34,147 bases of DNA, from contig JAHBMJ010001025.1 in assembly GCA_018398765.1 (NCBI GenBank), positions 2,506 to 36,652 of the forward strand. Reading direction: 5' to 3'. Of this stretch, positions 1 through 9,925 are shown one piece after another. Each line of letters starts with the position of its first letter. Position 1 is the first letter of the stretch. The position numbers were made by a program, and so were the translations under genes. Under the pieces are notes generated by a model. That model saw nothing but the letters and a program-made list of their open reading frames with translations. It searched no databases and had not been told where the DNA came from. The stretch is from Chromera velia (Eukaryota > Sar > Chromeraceae).

Positions 1-11
1 CCCCCCCCCCC
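1..11. repeat. Poly-C homopolymer at the left edge
   Basis: The window opens with 11 C residues and closes with a second C run (34137-34147). Homopolymers at both ends suggest the contig was broken by assembly at low-complexity tracts. They are probably not biological ends. Confidence 0.7.
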
Positions 12-230
12 GTTATACGAGTGCGTGCGATCTCAGGGCCTCTCAGCTGATCTCAGCATGCAGAGCTGAGCTGCTCCCCGAGGCGATGATACAGCTCTGC
101 CGTTATATTATGGGATACACCCGACCAGTTGGGTGAGTGCTTTGGGGAGGGTCAGCTGGGGCGCAGCTCAGCTCTGCTCAGATCATGCAGCTGAGAGGCC
201 CTAGGATCATGCAAACGCACTCGCACGCGG
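11..230. repeat. GC-rich inverted repeat
   Basis: The left arm (about 11-90) and right arm (about 160-230) are imperfect reverse complements. Both contain the block AGGGCCTCTCAGCTG followed by GCAGAGCTGAGCTGC and a CCCC tract. The left arm is closely similar to 2118-2191 and 13570-13643, just upstream of the two signal-peptide exons. The outer flank of the right arm (226-248) reappears with one mismatch at 12308-12330. This looks like a dispersed foldback or MITE-type family; no ORF lies in it. Its role is unknown. Confidence 0.6.
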
Positions 231-257
231 CATGCATGACAAAAACCTTGATTATCA

Positions 258-341
258 TTTTTGAAGGGGGGGGGGGGAATAAATTTTAAGATGACAAAGG
301 CTATGCATGTTAAAATTTATTTCCCCCCCCCCTCAAAAAAA
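258..341. repeat. Hairpin with G12 and C10 runs in its arms
   Basis: A run of 12 G (266-277) followed by AATAAATTTTAA is mirrored, as reverse complement, by TTAAAATTTATT followed by a run of 10 C (323-332). The arms are about 30 bp with a loop of about 20 bp. It could form a strong stem or a G-rich structure on one strand. It is directly adjacent to the GC-rich inverted repeat. Confidence 0.7.
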
Positions 342-2089
342 TTTAAGATGCACCGTCTTTGTTGTCTAAGCCTAGGTCTAAGTCTTTTGTCTATCTAGTC
401 AGTTAGTGTTCACTCCCACTCACTATCGTCATAAGGGGCCGGAATTGCCGCGACCCCACTAGCAATGCTAAATATGAAGCTTCCTCTTTCTGAACTGAAT
501 CTGAACTCTTGGCTTAATTTAAAAATTTTCTTTCCCTTTCTGCAGTGCATTGAAGCTCTGATAACTGCAAGTTGTATTTGAGCTTTGATTGTTTCTGTTG
601 CCTTTGATTGTATTATATTCATTTTCTCTACAATCGAGGACCTATACACCGTTCGCCTCAATACTACAAATAACTATAAGAGCCCTTAGTGCGATTCACT
701 GTTCGAACGCGGCCGCAACGCCGCATCGGTCAAACAAGGACATCATGCAAAGTTTGTCTGTTGCTTAACGTATTCTTTCCCTATGAGGACGCGACATACA
801 TGAAAAAACCTTTAATCATCATTCTTTCTCTATCTTTTTCATGTTTTCCGATCTTTTTACTTTCATGTTTCCTCAAAGTCTCCTTAACTGTTTGCTTCAA
901 ATTATTTTAAATACGACTTCTGCAGGCTCAATGCAGGATGGCCTTCAACCTAGGCTTTCAATACTATCACCAGTTAGCATCAGCCAGCATCACTACGGTG
1001 ACTTCATCATAAGGTCTGGTCACTAACCTTAGCTCCTCGCGGCTCCAGGGCCTCGACCCTCCTGAGTTATGAGATTACAGGCATTTGCATATAACATTAT
1101 ATAATGCAATTATATATATAACGCGCATTTTTTTATCTTTAGCCCAAATATTAAAAAAAGGACCGGAAGGTTTAGTTCTGTTTCTATCTGTCATGGTCTA
1201 TATCACCATTGAAGGAAAATGCCCCTCAAAAGACTCACACGGAGCGGCAATCGCCAGACTGAGTCGTGGTAATAATACATGCATACATTAATTATAACAT
1301 CGATTTAATTATTACTTTATTTTTTAAAAACAAAAAAATAATTAAAGTGTAGTGATGATGATGATGATGATGATTGAGGGTTAAATCCTAGATTTAGCGA
1401 CGCCAAATCCCAAGCCACTAGCAGTTTGCATATAGTTTCTATATATGGATAATAATCGTCTTCGTGTTTTTCGGTGTTTTCTAGGGTGTTTTCTAAAGTA
1501 GTTTAATTTAATAACTTCTTCAATTAAGCCCAGTTGATTGCCGTATGTCCCCCTCCAACGCCTAGACAGCTAGCTGCCAATCCTCCTGCTGTTACAAACG
1601 ACATCAAAGTTTTTTTTACTGTACAACAGTTTTTTATTAGCTGTACAGGAAGTGCAGTCCCTGTAAACGAAAGCTAATAAAGCAAAGGGATGTTAAGTTT
1701 CTGAACCAAAAGCTAACAACTTGAAGGTAAAAGGACGCAAAAGGATATACAGTCTTCTATGGACCCTTAACCAAAGCTAGGAAGACTATAAAAAGACAAA
1801 AGTGGGTAAAAAGACGTTTAGTTTCCAAAATGAAAGCCGGTAAGGCCTAGGCTCGCCTAGCGGTAAGAAGCGGTAAGGCAAAAGGACCCTGGGACAGGTT
1901 AAACTAGGTCAAACTGCCCTCGAAGGTGAAATGTATACGGTTTACTGCTCCATGCGAGCTGCTTAAGGGGCCGTAAGAGACACTTTTCTCTAATGGCAAC
2001 ACAGACCGTGATATATTAATACATATCATAAGACGTGATCGTAATATAGATAGTGACAGACAGACAGATCGAGACAGAACCGAGTTGGA
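342..2089. other. No gene recognised; AT-rich repeat-containing DNA
   Basis: Only short ORFs without domain, splice or codon support occur here. The one clear feature is the trinucleotide-tailed repeat at 1353-1423, described separately. AT-rich tracts (about 1085-1345) and tandem short A-rich words (about 1680-1870) are present. Confidence 0.6.
1353..1423 (-). repeat. Retroelement-tail repeat, (GAT)n type, copy 1
   Basis: A GAT microsatellite is followed by about 50 bp ending in AAGCCACTAGCA. The same block is found essentially identical at 23084-23153. If the trinucleotide run is a 3' tail, as in non-LTR elements, the element points to the minus strand. No coding part is attached here. A SINE or a truncated LINE end is the likely origin. 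Confidence 0.65.
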
Positions 2090-2117
2090 CCCTCCCCACT
2101 TCCTAAATGAAAAAATG

Positions 2118-2191
2118 CGTTATGCGAGTGAGTGCAATATCTTAGGGCCTCTCGGCTGATCAGCAGAGCTGAGCTGCCCCCCGAGGCGATG
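2118..2191 (+). promoter_or_regulatory. GC-rich palindromic block upstream of exon 1 (copy 1)
   Basis: This block shares AGGGCCTCTC and GCAGAGCTGAGCTGC with the window's left-edge inverted repeat and with 13570-13643. It lies about 165 bp upstream of the signal-peptide ATG. It may be a promoter element or a passenger repeat end; the sequence alone does not decide. Confidence 0.35.
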
Positions 2192-2355
2192 CGCCCGCGG
2201 AAACAGTATGCGTCTATACGCAGTAATAATAATCATTGTATCCGTCCAACGTAGAAGGCTCAAGCGTCCATCAACACGCTTCGCACCGTGAACAGAAGAA
2301 GCCCTTCGCACTGGGAAACGTCTGTAGCGACAACAATTGCCTTGTTGATACAACC

Positions 2356-5300
2356 ATGCGTTTCGGTGTTGGGCTACTGGTGGTCTTCTCACTTGCGCAG
2401 TTGTTTATCCGTCAAGGTCAGTCATTTTGGAAACTTTTGAGTCTTGCGTCTGCGCTTTAGATTCGTTCCCCTTCTTGACAATCTTGTCAGCTGTACCTCC
2501 ATTTCGTTACGTGTTACAGAAAGTGCGGCGGCACTGTCTGCAGTCGAGGCCAACATAGAGGGGTTATCTTCTTCTTCCGTCCAGAGTTCTTCGTCCTCGT
2601 CTCCCTCGAAGTACGAGGACAACAGAGACTTCCGAGACTCTCAGGGGGATGACTGCGCTGCCTATGCAGCAGAGGCGTCTACTTGGTGTGCATCTGCTCT
2701 TCTGTGTGTGAATGCTGGAGGGTTGGATGCCTCAACAGAGTGCTGTGCCTGTAAACAAGTAGTGCAGCCGGGAAGCAACAGTGGAGGAGACGGAGGTTCA
2801 CTGTCTTCGGAGTCGCCCGGAGCGTGCGTGTCCGACTCTGCCTTCAGGGATGCACATGGAGACGGCTGCAGCTCCTATGAGATGTCCCCTTCATTCTGTC
2901 TCCAGGCCGCCGCCTTGGCCAACGAAAGCGGCGAATCTGCAGCGACCAAGTGTTGCGTCTGCCGCCTCCGTGTGCGAACACTTGAACTGTTGGACCCAGA
3001 GGGCAGATGCACAGACGACTTGGAGTTCCGGGACAGCCAGGACGACAGCTGTGAGGGTTACACTGGTGCACGACCGCAAGCGCGTACAGGAATGCCGAGA
3101 TGCAGGACGCCTCCGTTGCGTGTTGCGTTTGCCTCCAGGTGGGTACGTGCATGGGTGTGCATGAAGAGAAGAGTGCATGGGGCGGCAGCGTCCACTGCAT
3201 TTCTCTAGAAGTCAATGCACTTTTGTGAAAGGTATTTTGAGTTACTGTTTCTGTAAGAGGCGACACAAACAAAGAGGTGCGGGATTGCATTTGTACGTGT
3301 GGAACGGCATGTATGAAGTAAGTGTTTCTTTCCTGACTGCAGTGTGAAGTGCCGTTCGCAACGTGTCAGAAGCATGCAAAGTTTTTACCAGAACGCGACT
3401 GATCGATTGAAAGCGATATATGTTTAGAAGAAATCTCGTTCGCATCTCCACTCTGTTCTGTGCAAGAGTCTCACTTGAGAGAAGCTTCCCCTTTTTCCCA
3501 GAAACGAGCAGAGCCAGAAGGGCTGGACATCGGAACAGAGACGGCACAGACGACAACACTGCAGTTGGAGGAGAAGGGAGAGGCTCTAGCAGAGAACTCC
3601 GAGCCGGCAGATGTGGATGAAGTTGAATCGACAAATTCCGCCTCCTCCTCTGCCCCTAGTGGACAGAGAGAGGAACAAAAAGAGGTGGGAGGTTCGCTTC
3701 CTTCGTCCACTTCCCTCAGGGGAACGGGAGGGGGAACGGGGGCTGTGTCCGACTCCGGGAGCGTTCTTGCGTTCCTCAATTCTCTGACGGCGCTTCCGCC
3801 CTCGTCAGAAGACGCAGAGGCGCCCCCCCCCTCCCTTTTGAGCAGTCTGATCATGGGAGAAGACACGAAGATGCCGCCATCGGAGGAGGCAGAGGCAGAG
3901 AGGGAAAGAGGGACCCCCTCTCCCTCTGAGGGTGTCAGCACTCAAGTGGAAGGGGGAGAGGAAGAGGACCCCCCCTTGTCCACTGCAGACACGACCACGA
4001 CCGAACATTCTTCTTCTTCTGAATCTGAATCTGATGCGACCCCCACGCCGACGGAGGAGACGGGGGAGATACAGACTCTTCAAGAGACAGGAGGAAACAG
4101 GGGGGGGAAGAGAGGGAGACAAGACTTCAGACTTTATTTGGAGATAAGGAGGAAGAAGAAGGAGTGGAGAGGGAAGACGAGGAGCAGGAGGAGGAGGAAG
4201 AAGAAGAAGAAGAAGACGAAAGGGGGGGTCTCAAATTTGGGGCATTTGGGCAGAGGCTGAGGGACAGACGGGGGGAAGAATCTCCTGACTCAGAGGAAGA
4301 AGAAGAAGAAGAGGAAGAGGAAGATGGAGGGTTCTTCACCAGGCTGAGAAAGGCGTTTAGAGGAGAAGAGACGGAAACATCGGCAGACGAGAATGAGAAT
4401 GAAAAGGACGAGGCAATGGGAGTACCACCGCCAACAGAAGAGACTTTGTCAGTCAGCCAGCCAGTCAGTCAGTGAGTCAGTCAGTCAGTCAGTCAGTCAG
4501 TCAGTGAGTCAGTCAGTGAGTCAGTCAGTCAGTCAGTCAGTGAGTCAGTCAGTGAGTCAGTGAGTCAGTGAGTCAGTGAGTCAGTGAGTCAGTGAGTCAG
4601 TGAGTCAGTGAGTCAGTCAGTGAGTGAGTGAGTGAGTGAGTCAGTCAGTCAGTCAGTCAGTCAGTCAGTGAATCAGTCAGTCAGTCAGTGAGTCAGTCAG
4701 TCTGTCAGTGAGTCAGTCAGTCTGTCAGTCAGTCAGTCGTCAGTCAGTCAGTCAGTCAGTGAATCAGTCAGTCACTCAGTCAGTCAGTCAGTCTGTCAGT
4801 CATTTAGTGAGTCAGTCAGTGAGTCAGTCAGTCAGTCAGTTAGTCAGTGAATCAGCCAGTCAGTCAGTGAGTCAGTCAGTGAGTCAGTCAGTCAGTCAGT
4901 CAGTCAGTGAGTCAGTCAGTCAGTCAGTCAGTCAGTCAGTGAGTCAGTCAGTCAGTCAGTCAGTCAGTCAGTCAGTGAGTCAGTCAGTCAGTCAGTGGAT
5001 CAGTCAGTCAGTCAGTCAGTGAGTCAGTCAGTCAGTGAGTCAGTCAGTGAGTGAGTCAGTCAGTCAGTCAGTCAGTCAGTCAGTGAATCACCCAGTCAGT
5101 CAGTGAGTCAGTCAGTCAGTCAGTCAGTGAGTCAGTCAGTGAGTCAGTGAGTCAGTGAGTCAGTGAGTCAGTCAGTCAGTCAGTGAATCAGTCAGTCAGT
5201 CAGTCAGTGAATCAGTCAGTCAGTCAGTCAGTCAGTCAGTGAGGTCAGCCAGGCACTCTTCTTCTTTTCCTTTTTGTTCTTTCTTCTTCCTCTGGGAACC

Positions 5301-6109
5301 AAAAGGGATCACAGAGATCCGCCCCCCCGCGTTTTTCTAAACCGGCACGCGACTCCTCCTCGGTACTCCCATCCGTGAGTAGGCGTGGCTCTACCAGATG
5401 CAACCTCTTGTCACTTGCATGCACCCACCCATGCATACACTTAATTTATGACCATGCAGCGTAGACGGGTCGACGGTCTCTTCTGAGATTCCCTCCCGCG
5501 TTTACTTTGACGTCAGCATAGACGGAGAGGAGACGGGGAGGCTTGTCTTCAAACTCTTCACAGACCTCCTGCCTCGGACTACTAGGAATTTTGGAGAACT
5601 GTGCAGGGGGACCACACGGAATCCTGAAGGTTCGTGCTTGCATTGGTTTGGCTGGACGATTTGGCTTGGAAGGCTGCGTCGGGTCTTCCTTCTGAAAGAA
5701 AGTCCGCATGGGGCCCTCGAGCGTGCAGCCGCGAATGGCCACTGGACACTGGATGATCATGAAATCGTTTTCGTACAGGAATTAAAAATACCCCGTGGCT
5801 TCCAACTGTTTCTCTGTGGGACTTGCGGCATGGCTCTCTTTGTTTGTGTCACACCTGTTCGTTCGTGGCATGCATGCTTGAGTTCGGGCATTCCAGTTGA
5901 TGCTTCATTTCCTTCAATTAATTCCCCCCTTTTTTTTTGACATGCTCATGTGCTAGAGAGGGGATCTATGGTTGTGCGTTCCATTCACGTTTCTCCTCCC
6001 TCCCTGCTCTTTGTTTGTCATCTCCAACGAAGGAACTGCAGACCCCACAAAGAGATTGGCGTACGAGGGCAGCGGGTTTCACAGAATCATTCCGGACTTT
6101 ATGGCACAG
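2356..6109 (+). pseudogene. Decayed, 3'-truncated copy of the secreted CCxC-cyclophilin gene
   Basis: Exon equivalents are 2356-2416 (signal peptide), 2520-3138 (CCxC modules), 3502 onward (acidic linker into the CAGT array), 5460-5629 and 6042-6109 (first half of a cyclophilin domain). Compared with the intact copy at 13806-19715 it has several lesions. There is a 14-bp deletion after position 3064, inside CCxC module 3, which shifts the frame. A G run in the linker is one base shorter (8 G at about 4099-4106 against 9), a second frameshift. The donor after the ...FMAQ codons reads CAG|CT at 6110 instead of CAG|GT. A Cys-to-Tyr change removes the first cysteine of module 1. Exons 6-8, coding the second half of the PPIase, are absent. 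Any one break could be a sequencing error, mainly the homopolymer; together they make a functional PPIase unlikely. A short secreted CCxC product remains conceivable. Confidence 0.85.
4447..5245 (+). repeat. (CAGT)n tetranucleotide array, copy 1
   Basis: About 800 bp of CAGTCAGT and CAGTGAGT units follow the acidic-linker exon. Parts read as Ser-Gln-Ser-Val repeats in one frame. The array contains dozens of GTCAGT and GTGAGT hexamers, which resemble the 5' splice sites used by other introns in this window. The counterpart in copy 2 is about half as long. Confidence 0.95.
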
Positions 6110-6114
6110 CTGCG

Positions 6115-6255
6115 TTGGAAGAGAAGGGAAGAGAAGGGAAGAGAAGGGAAGAGAACGGAAGAGAACGGAAGAGAGAGTGACTGAAAGGCGCCTCCCTCGA
6201 TGGATCCTTCCTTCCTTCCTTCCTTCCCTCCTTCCTTCCTTCCTTCCTTCCTTCC
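6115..6255 (+). repeat. (GGAAGAGAA)n and (TTCC)n microsatellites
   Basis: A purine-rich tandem repeat (about 6117-6178) is followed by a TTCC run (about 6208-6255). They sit directly after the mutated splice donor of the pseudogene. The intact copy has much shorter versions (about 17228-17310). Confidence 0.85.
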
Positions 6256-6362
6256 TCCGTCGATGAAAGAAATATCGTGTGCGCGAAGCTGGTCTGCCTA
6301 AGGGAAGAAGCTAGAGACGCCCACAGTCGTGCAGGCAGGCATCCACAGCATCTGAAGCGCAG

Positions 6363-6378
6363 TGTGAGTGTGAGTGTG

Positions 6379-6418
<40 letters not shown>

Positions 6419-6438
6419 TGCGTGTGAGTGTGAGTGTG

Positions 6439-6482
<44 letters not shown>

Positions 6483-6530
6483 TGCGTGTGAGTGTGAGTG
6501 TGAGTGTCTGTGTGTGTATGTATGTGTCAG
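6363..6530 (+). repeat. (TG)n / (TGTGAG)n microsatellite at the duplication breakpoint
   Basis: Alternating TGTGAG and TG blocks occupy the point where homology between the two duplication copies ends. The flanking sequence after 6530 has no counterpart near 17450, so the microsatellite marks, and may have caused, the 3' truncation of copy 1. Confidence 0.85.
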
Positions 6531-6766
6531 ATGGGATGAGAAGAACCATTTGGCCTGCACATGGCAAGCGAGTTTCCTTCCGAAGTATTTTTCTGAACCT
6601 TTGTTTTTTCATTCCCGGCATAATTCTTTGAAGGGTTTGTATTATGAAAGCAGCTCTATCTCCCTGTGCGTCGCTTCACTTGACTGTATGAAAATCGCAC
6701 CGCATCCTTTAGTCAGACGGTGTGAGTGTAGAACAATAAACTTTTGATTGAATTGAACGCTCGCAG

Positions 6767-7227
6767 CGCGACCTCTGAGGTCGAGAAGGTGGGCACGATC
6801 AAGCAACTGGAGGAAGAGGAGATACCGAACAGCGAGGAACTCCAAAAGACAATGATGAATGACAATCTGCAGTACATCAGGTCGGTCCTCTGACATTCAT
6901 GCATGAGAGTGATCACTTTTGTGTCTAGTCTCTTCCTTCCATGAAAACGACCATGTCCATCCAGAAGGCAGACGCTGATCGATCGATGGAGGTAGCGGTA
7001 CACTGTCACCGTCTTTCCTCTTCGAGTCTCGTTGCCTTCTTGACTTCCAGTCTTCCTGATTGCCTTTGTTCGGAAACGTCAGCCTACCTCCACGTGTGTA
7101 TTCATTCGTATCTCCCGCCCTGCTTGCGTTTCTTCAGGGAACGATGGAAGTATGTGAGCAAGGAGTCTCTTGGGAAGCTGAAGAACGAAAAGTGTGAGGA
7201 GACGCTAACGAAGAGGGGAATCGGGGG
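6767..7227 (+). CDS. Unidentified two-exon gene fragment
   Basis: Two short exon-like segments fit each other in phase. Exon a is 6767-6880 and reads ...SEVEKVGTIKQLEEEEIPN... to ...NDNLQYIR. Exon b is 7138-7227 and reads ERWKYVSKESLGKLK... to ...TKRGIGG. The 257-bp intron has a GTCGGT donor and a pyrimidine-rich TTTCTTCAG acceptor. Both exons begin and end in phase 2, so both are symmetric. The product would be charged, helical and possibly coiled-coil. I recognise no family, and neither a start nor a stop is visible. A possible further exon near 7550 (after GTGTCAG) is open in all three frames and so is not informative. It may be a real gene or a fragment left between the duplicated copies. 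Confidence 0.4.
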
Positions 7228-7689
7228 GTGCGTGGACTTCAAAAGAGTTCGGTGTCTCCATATACACTACGCATTTCACCTCATGACGGTCAGTCAGTCA
7301 GCCAGTGAGGGACAGAGGAAAGAACGCAAGGAAAGACAAAAAAGAGGTGTTGACTCACAATGCAGCAGGGTGGTTCTCCAGACTATCGGGGGGGGGTTAG
7401 CTTTGTGCTCATGTCTCCTGTGCGTCTGCCCCCATGTCGTTTTTTTGGTGGATCTCTACTGAGTCCCCTTCCTTCCTTCCTTCCTTCCTTCCTTCCTTCA
7501 ATGGTTTGCCTCCACTTTTGCTTTCTGGCTGCCTGGCTTGGGCGTGTCAGACATCCAGCGCGTTGGGCTGTTTGGTCCGAGGGCGGCTGTCTGTTTCAAC
7601 CCCCTCGTTGCTCAATCTGTCGGCTATTTACAGCTTGCAGCAAGATACATCAAGTATTTGAAGCTCGCGTGATCTCCCGTCTTTCATAT

Positions 7690-7853
7690 CAATTGTGCTA
7701 GGGGTAGCATTCAAAAAAAAAAAAGCCCAAAACCAGTTTTTTTTTTTGGTTCCTTTGTCAAACAACTGTTGTTTGGGTGCTGCAATACGTATTTCAAGTG
7801 TTGTGCAACTGTTGTTGACTGTTGTTCAAAAACAATTGCCCCAAACCAGTTTT

Positions 7854-7893
<40 letters not shown>

Positions 7894-7918
7894 TTTTTAA
7901 TGCTACCCCTAGCAATTG
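7690..7918. mobile_element. 229-bp foldback / MITE-like element
   Basis: The ends are inverted repeats of about 26-28 bp: GCTAGGGGTAGCATT at 7697-7711 and AATGCTACCCCTAGC at 7899-7913, each followed inward by a poly-A or poly-T run. The interior has CAACTGTTGTT motifs and a TG microsatellite. There is no coding capacity. It is probably a non-autonomous element. Confidence 0.75.
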
Positions 7919-8189
7919 TGTGTCTTCTGGATTGCTTGCAGCCAACGGGCACCGCTCTTGGCCGCTTTCTGGATAAAAAATTTGATATGATGTCAAATAC
8001 TTGAGCACCTTCAATTGATCCCGGGCCTTATTATTTAGTAGACTCAATGATTGATATTGACACGATAGAGATCCCTATGATTCCCTGTTTAGAACATATA
8101 TATCAAAATAGTTTAAAATACAACCTTTTAGTTTAGCCTTCAGGTGTTAAGCTAGTTGCCAGGTCTACCATTTAACAATCTGCCTCGCA

Positions 8190-8350
8190 TATTGTAATCT
8201 GCCAAAGCTAACTGAAGCCAAACGCCTAACATGGGCCGCTTGCACATATGATGATTGGCAAAAGGGCAATAAAGCATTGTCCTAGACTCATGCACTGCAT
8301 GATGGCTTATAGGCCGATTAATAATAATGATGATGATGATGATGATGATA
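8190..8350 (+). mobile_element. Truncated LINE 3' end with (AAT)(GAT)n tail
   Basis: The stretch 8262-8350 contains GGGCAATAAAGCATTGTC, a TGCACTGCATGATGG word and a run of ATA then ATG triplets. It matches, in reverse complement, the 3' end of the minus-strand LINE remnant at 23251-23340. Here it points to the plus strand and has no reverse transcriptase attached. It is therefore a heavily 5'-truncated insertion. Confidence 0.75.
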
Positions 8351-9371
8351 TAATTTATCATATCTAGTTATCATATAAACGTATTAGGCCCATCACTCAG
8401 ATGGATGTTGGTAAAGGAGTTTGGGGTTTAAAAAAAGGGGGTATACTATGTAAATGAACCCAAATATTCAAAAAAAAACGAAAAAATATAAAGTGTTGAG
8501 AAGATTCTACTTAATTCCACTACAAATGAATGGATGAGAGCAAACAGATTGGAAAAGACAGATGATAGCCTCTATAGATGATATAGCAAACAGATAGAAA
8601 GATCCAAACGGATGTAAGAGCAATCTATTAAAAAAATGAGTGACTAAAAAAGCATAAAGGCAAAATTTTACCATGAGTTAGTACATACTGGTCAAAAGAG
8701 GCGTAAACGGCAGAAAAAGCTGAGTTTTACAACTAAAAAAATGCAGTTATCCATTATTATCCATACTTTGTTTAATCCGATCCTAATATTTATTTAGAAC
8801 ACTGAAAAGCTTAGAATGGAAAACTACATGGAAAACAAAATTAACTATAAGAGACAGCGAAGTCAATATAGTAACTTCAATTAACTTTGATAAAAGCTAT
8901 TGAAAAAGTACAGGGACTTAAAAAAAAAAAAAACCTATCTGCAGCCAGGCACAAAAAGGTCTATAGCAAAGCATTTTATCTTAACCTTCACATCCGTATA
9001 TGTGTCCACGAAGATATCCAACTATGTTCAACATGTCACGGTTCCAAAGTGATTTTCTCACCGGTACTCGCACTTTCAGAAAGCAAACTGCAGATTTTTG
9101 GTCTCGTTTTTCTTGCGTTTGTGTTTTCTGTACCAGAGGTACATTCTGCTTACAAATCATGCACCGATATCGACGCCTGCCATTGAAGCAGATTGAACTG
9201 CCCCCACAAGAAACGCACCGATTCGAATTCCGCTCGCGGCCATGCATGCTCACACCTCTATTGTCCACCGGCCACCGAAGAAAGACAACGACCTCTCCGC
9301 TCAGCCTGCCCCCTCTTCAAGTTTCCACTCCTCCCCTTCCCTTCACTTCCCACCCCCCCAGCCATCTTTAC
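8351..9371. other. No gene recognised; AT-rich
   Basis: A-rich DNA with short A runs (8471-8478, 8921-8932) and no convincing exon. A proline/serine-rich open stretch near 9240-9400 on the plus strand is low-complexity and unsupported. Confidence 0.5.
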
Positions 9372-9454
9372 CCCCCAAGACGAGTGAGGAGCTGCTTGGA
9401 CTGCTGAGACTGCTCTGCCTGCGGACTATGATGTTTCTGTGCCTTGAGGTGTGC
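9372..9454 (-). CDS. Possible internal exon, unidentified gene
   Basis: On the minus strand, a strong acceptor (CCATCTTTTGCAG) precedes an 83-bp open segment ending at a GTAAAG donor. One frame reads AHLKAQKHHSPQAEQSQQ followed by SKQLLTRLGG, a Gln/Ser/His-rich segment. Another frame is also open, so the reading is uncertain. It could belong with the exon-like segment at 10268-10453 on the same strand. No domain is recognisable. Confidence 0.3.
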
Positions 9455-9854
9455 CTGCAAAAGATGGAGACGGGAATGCATAGATTGTTATCATGCGGCC
9501 AAAAAGACGCAAAAAACTGTCGGTCTGGTATTGGACCATGCAAAAGTCATGCTAGATGATCCATTATCAAACAAGACAGCATACTGAGATCATGTACTTG
9601 ACGGACAGAATGGCAAGTCGCTCGGTGCAACGTGCATGAGTCAAGCTCGCTCCAATACGTAAAGCTGTACCAGGATACATAGGTGTAACAATGGCTCTGA
9701 AAATGCCCTTTCTTTCCTTTTTTCCCCTGAAAACTTTCCTTTCTTTTCTGCACCTTTGTTGCCCATTTCCGTTTCTCTCATTCCGACTCTGCCCCTTTCT
9801 TTCTCTGTTTCCGCCTATCTCAAATTGAAAAAAGGGTAAAGCAAATTAGTATGT

Positions 9855-9925
9855 GTTTGTCTGTCTGTCTGTCTGTATCTCTGTCTGTGTGTGTGTGTGT
9901 GTGTGTGTATGTGTGTGTGTGTGTG
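9855..9925 (+). repeat. (CTGT)n and (TG)n microsatellite
   Basis: A CTGT run grades into a TG run. The flanking 9560-10170 interval is pyrimidine-rich and shows no gene. Confidence 0.85.

Larger units (their letters stand above)
2090..6362 (+). repeat. Segmental duplication, copy 1
   Basis: Exons, introns and about 265 bp of upstream flank align with 13542-17447 at very high identity by eye. The left boundary is the CCCTCCCCACTTCCT word. The right boundary is where copy 1 enters a TG-rich microsatellite, inside the equivalent of intron 5 of the downstream gene. The length difference (about 4.27 against 3.91 kb) comes mainly from the CAGT array, about 800 bp here and 440 bp there. Confidence 0.9.

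Noticed and set aside
3471..3941. Minus-strand ORFs opposite the acidic linker exons (also 14926-15426).
   Set aside because: They mirror the plus-strand Ser/Glu codons, and plus-strand splice phase and domain continuity explain the region.
4708..5022. A 104-codon SQSV-repeat ORF in the copy 1 CAGT array.
   Set aside because: It is a by-product of a tetranucleotide repeat in one of three equivalent frames, with no separate start or splice support.
6099..6621. Thr/His and Ser/Val repeat ORFs across the TG microsatellite.
   Set aside because: Dinucleotide repeats are open in several frames on both strands; there is no coding evidence.
6732..6737. AATAAA as the polyadenylation signal of the pseudogene.
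   Set aside because: It lies beyond the duplication breakpoint, and AATAAA use in this lineage is uncertain.
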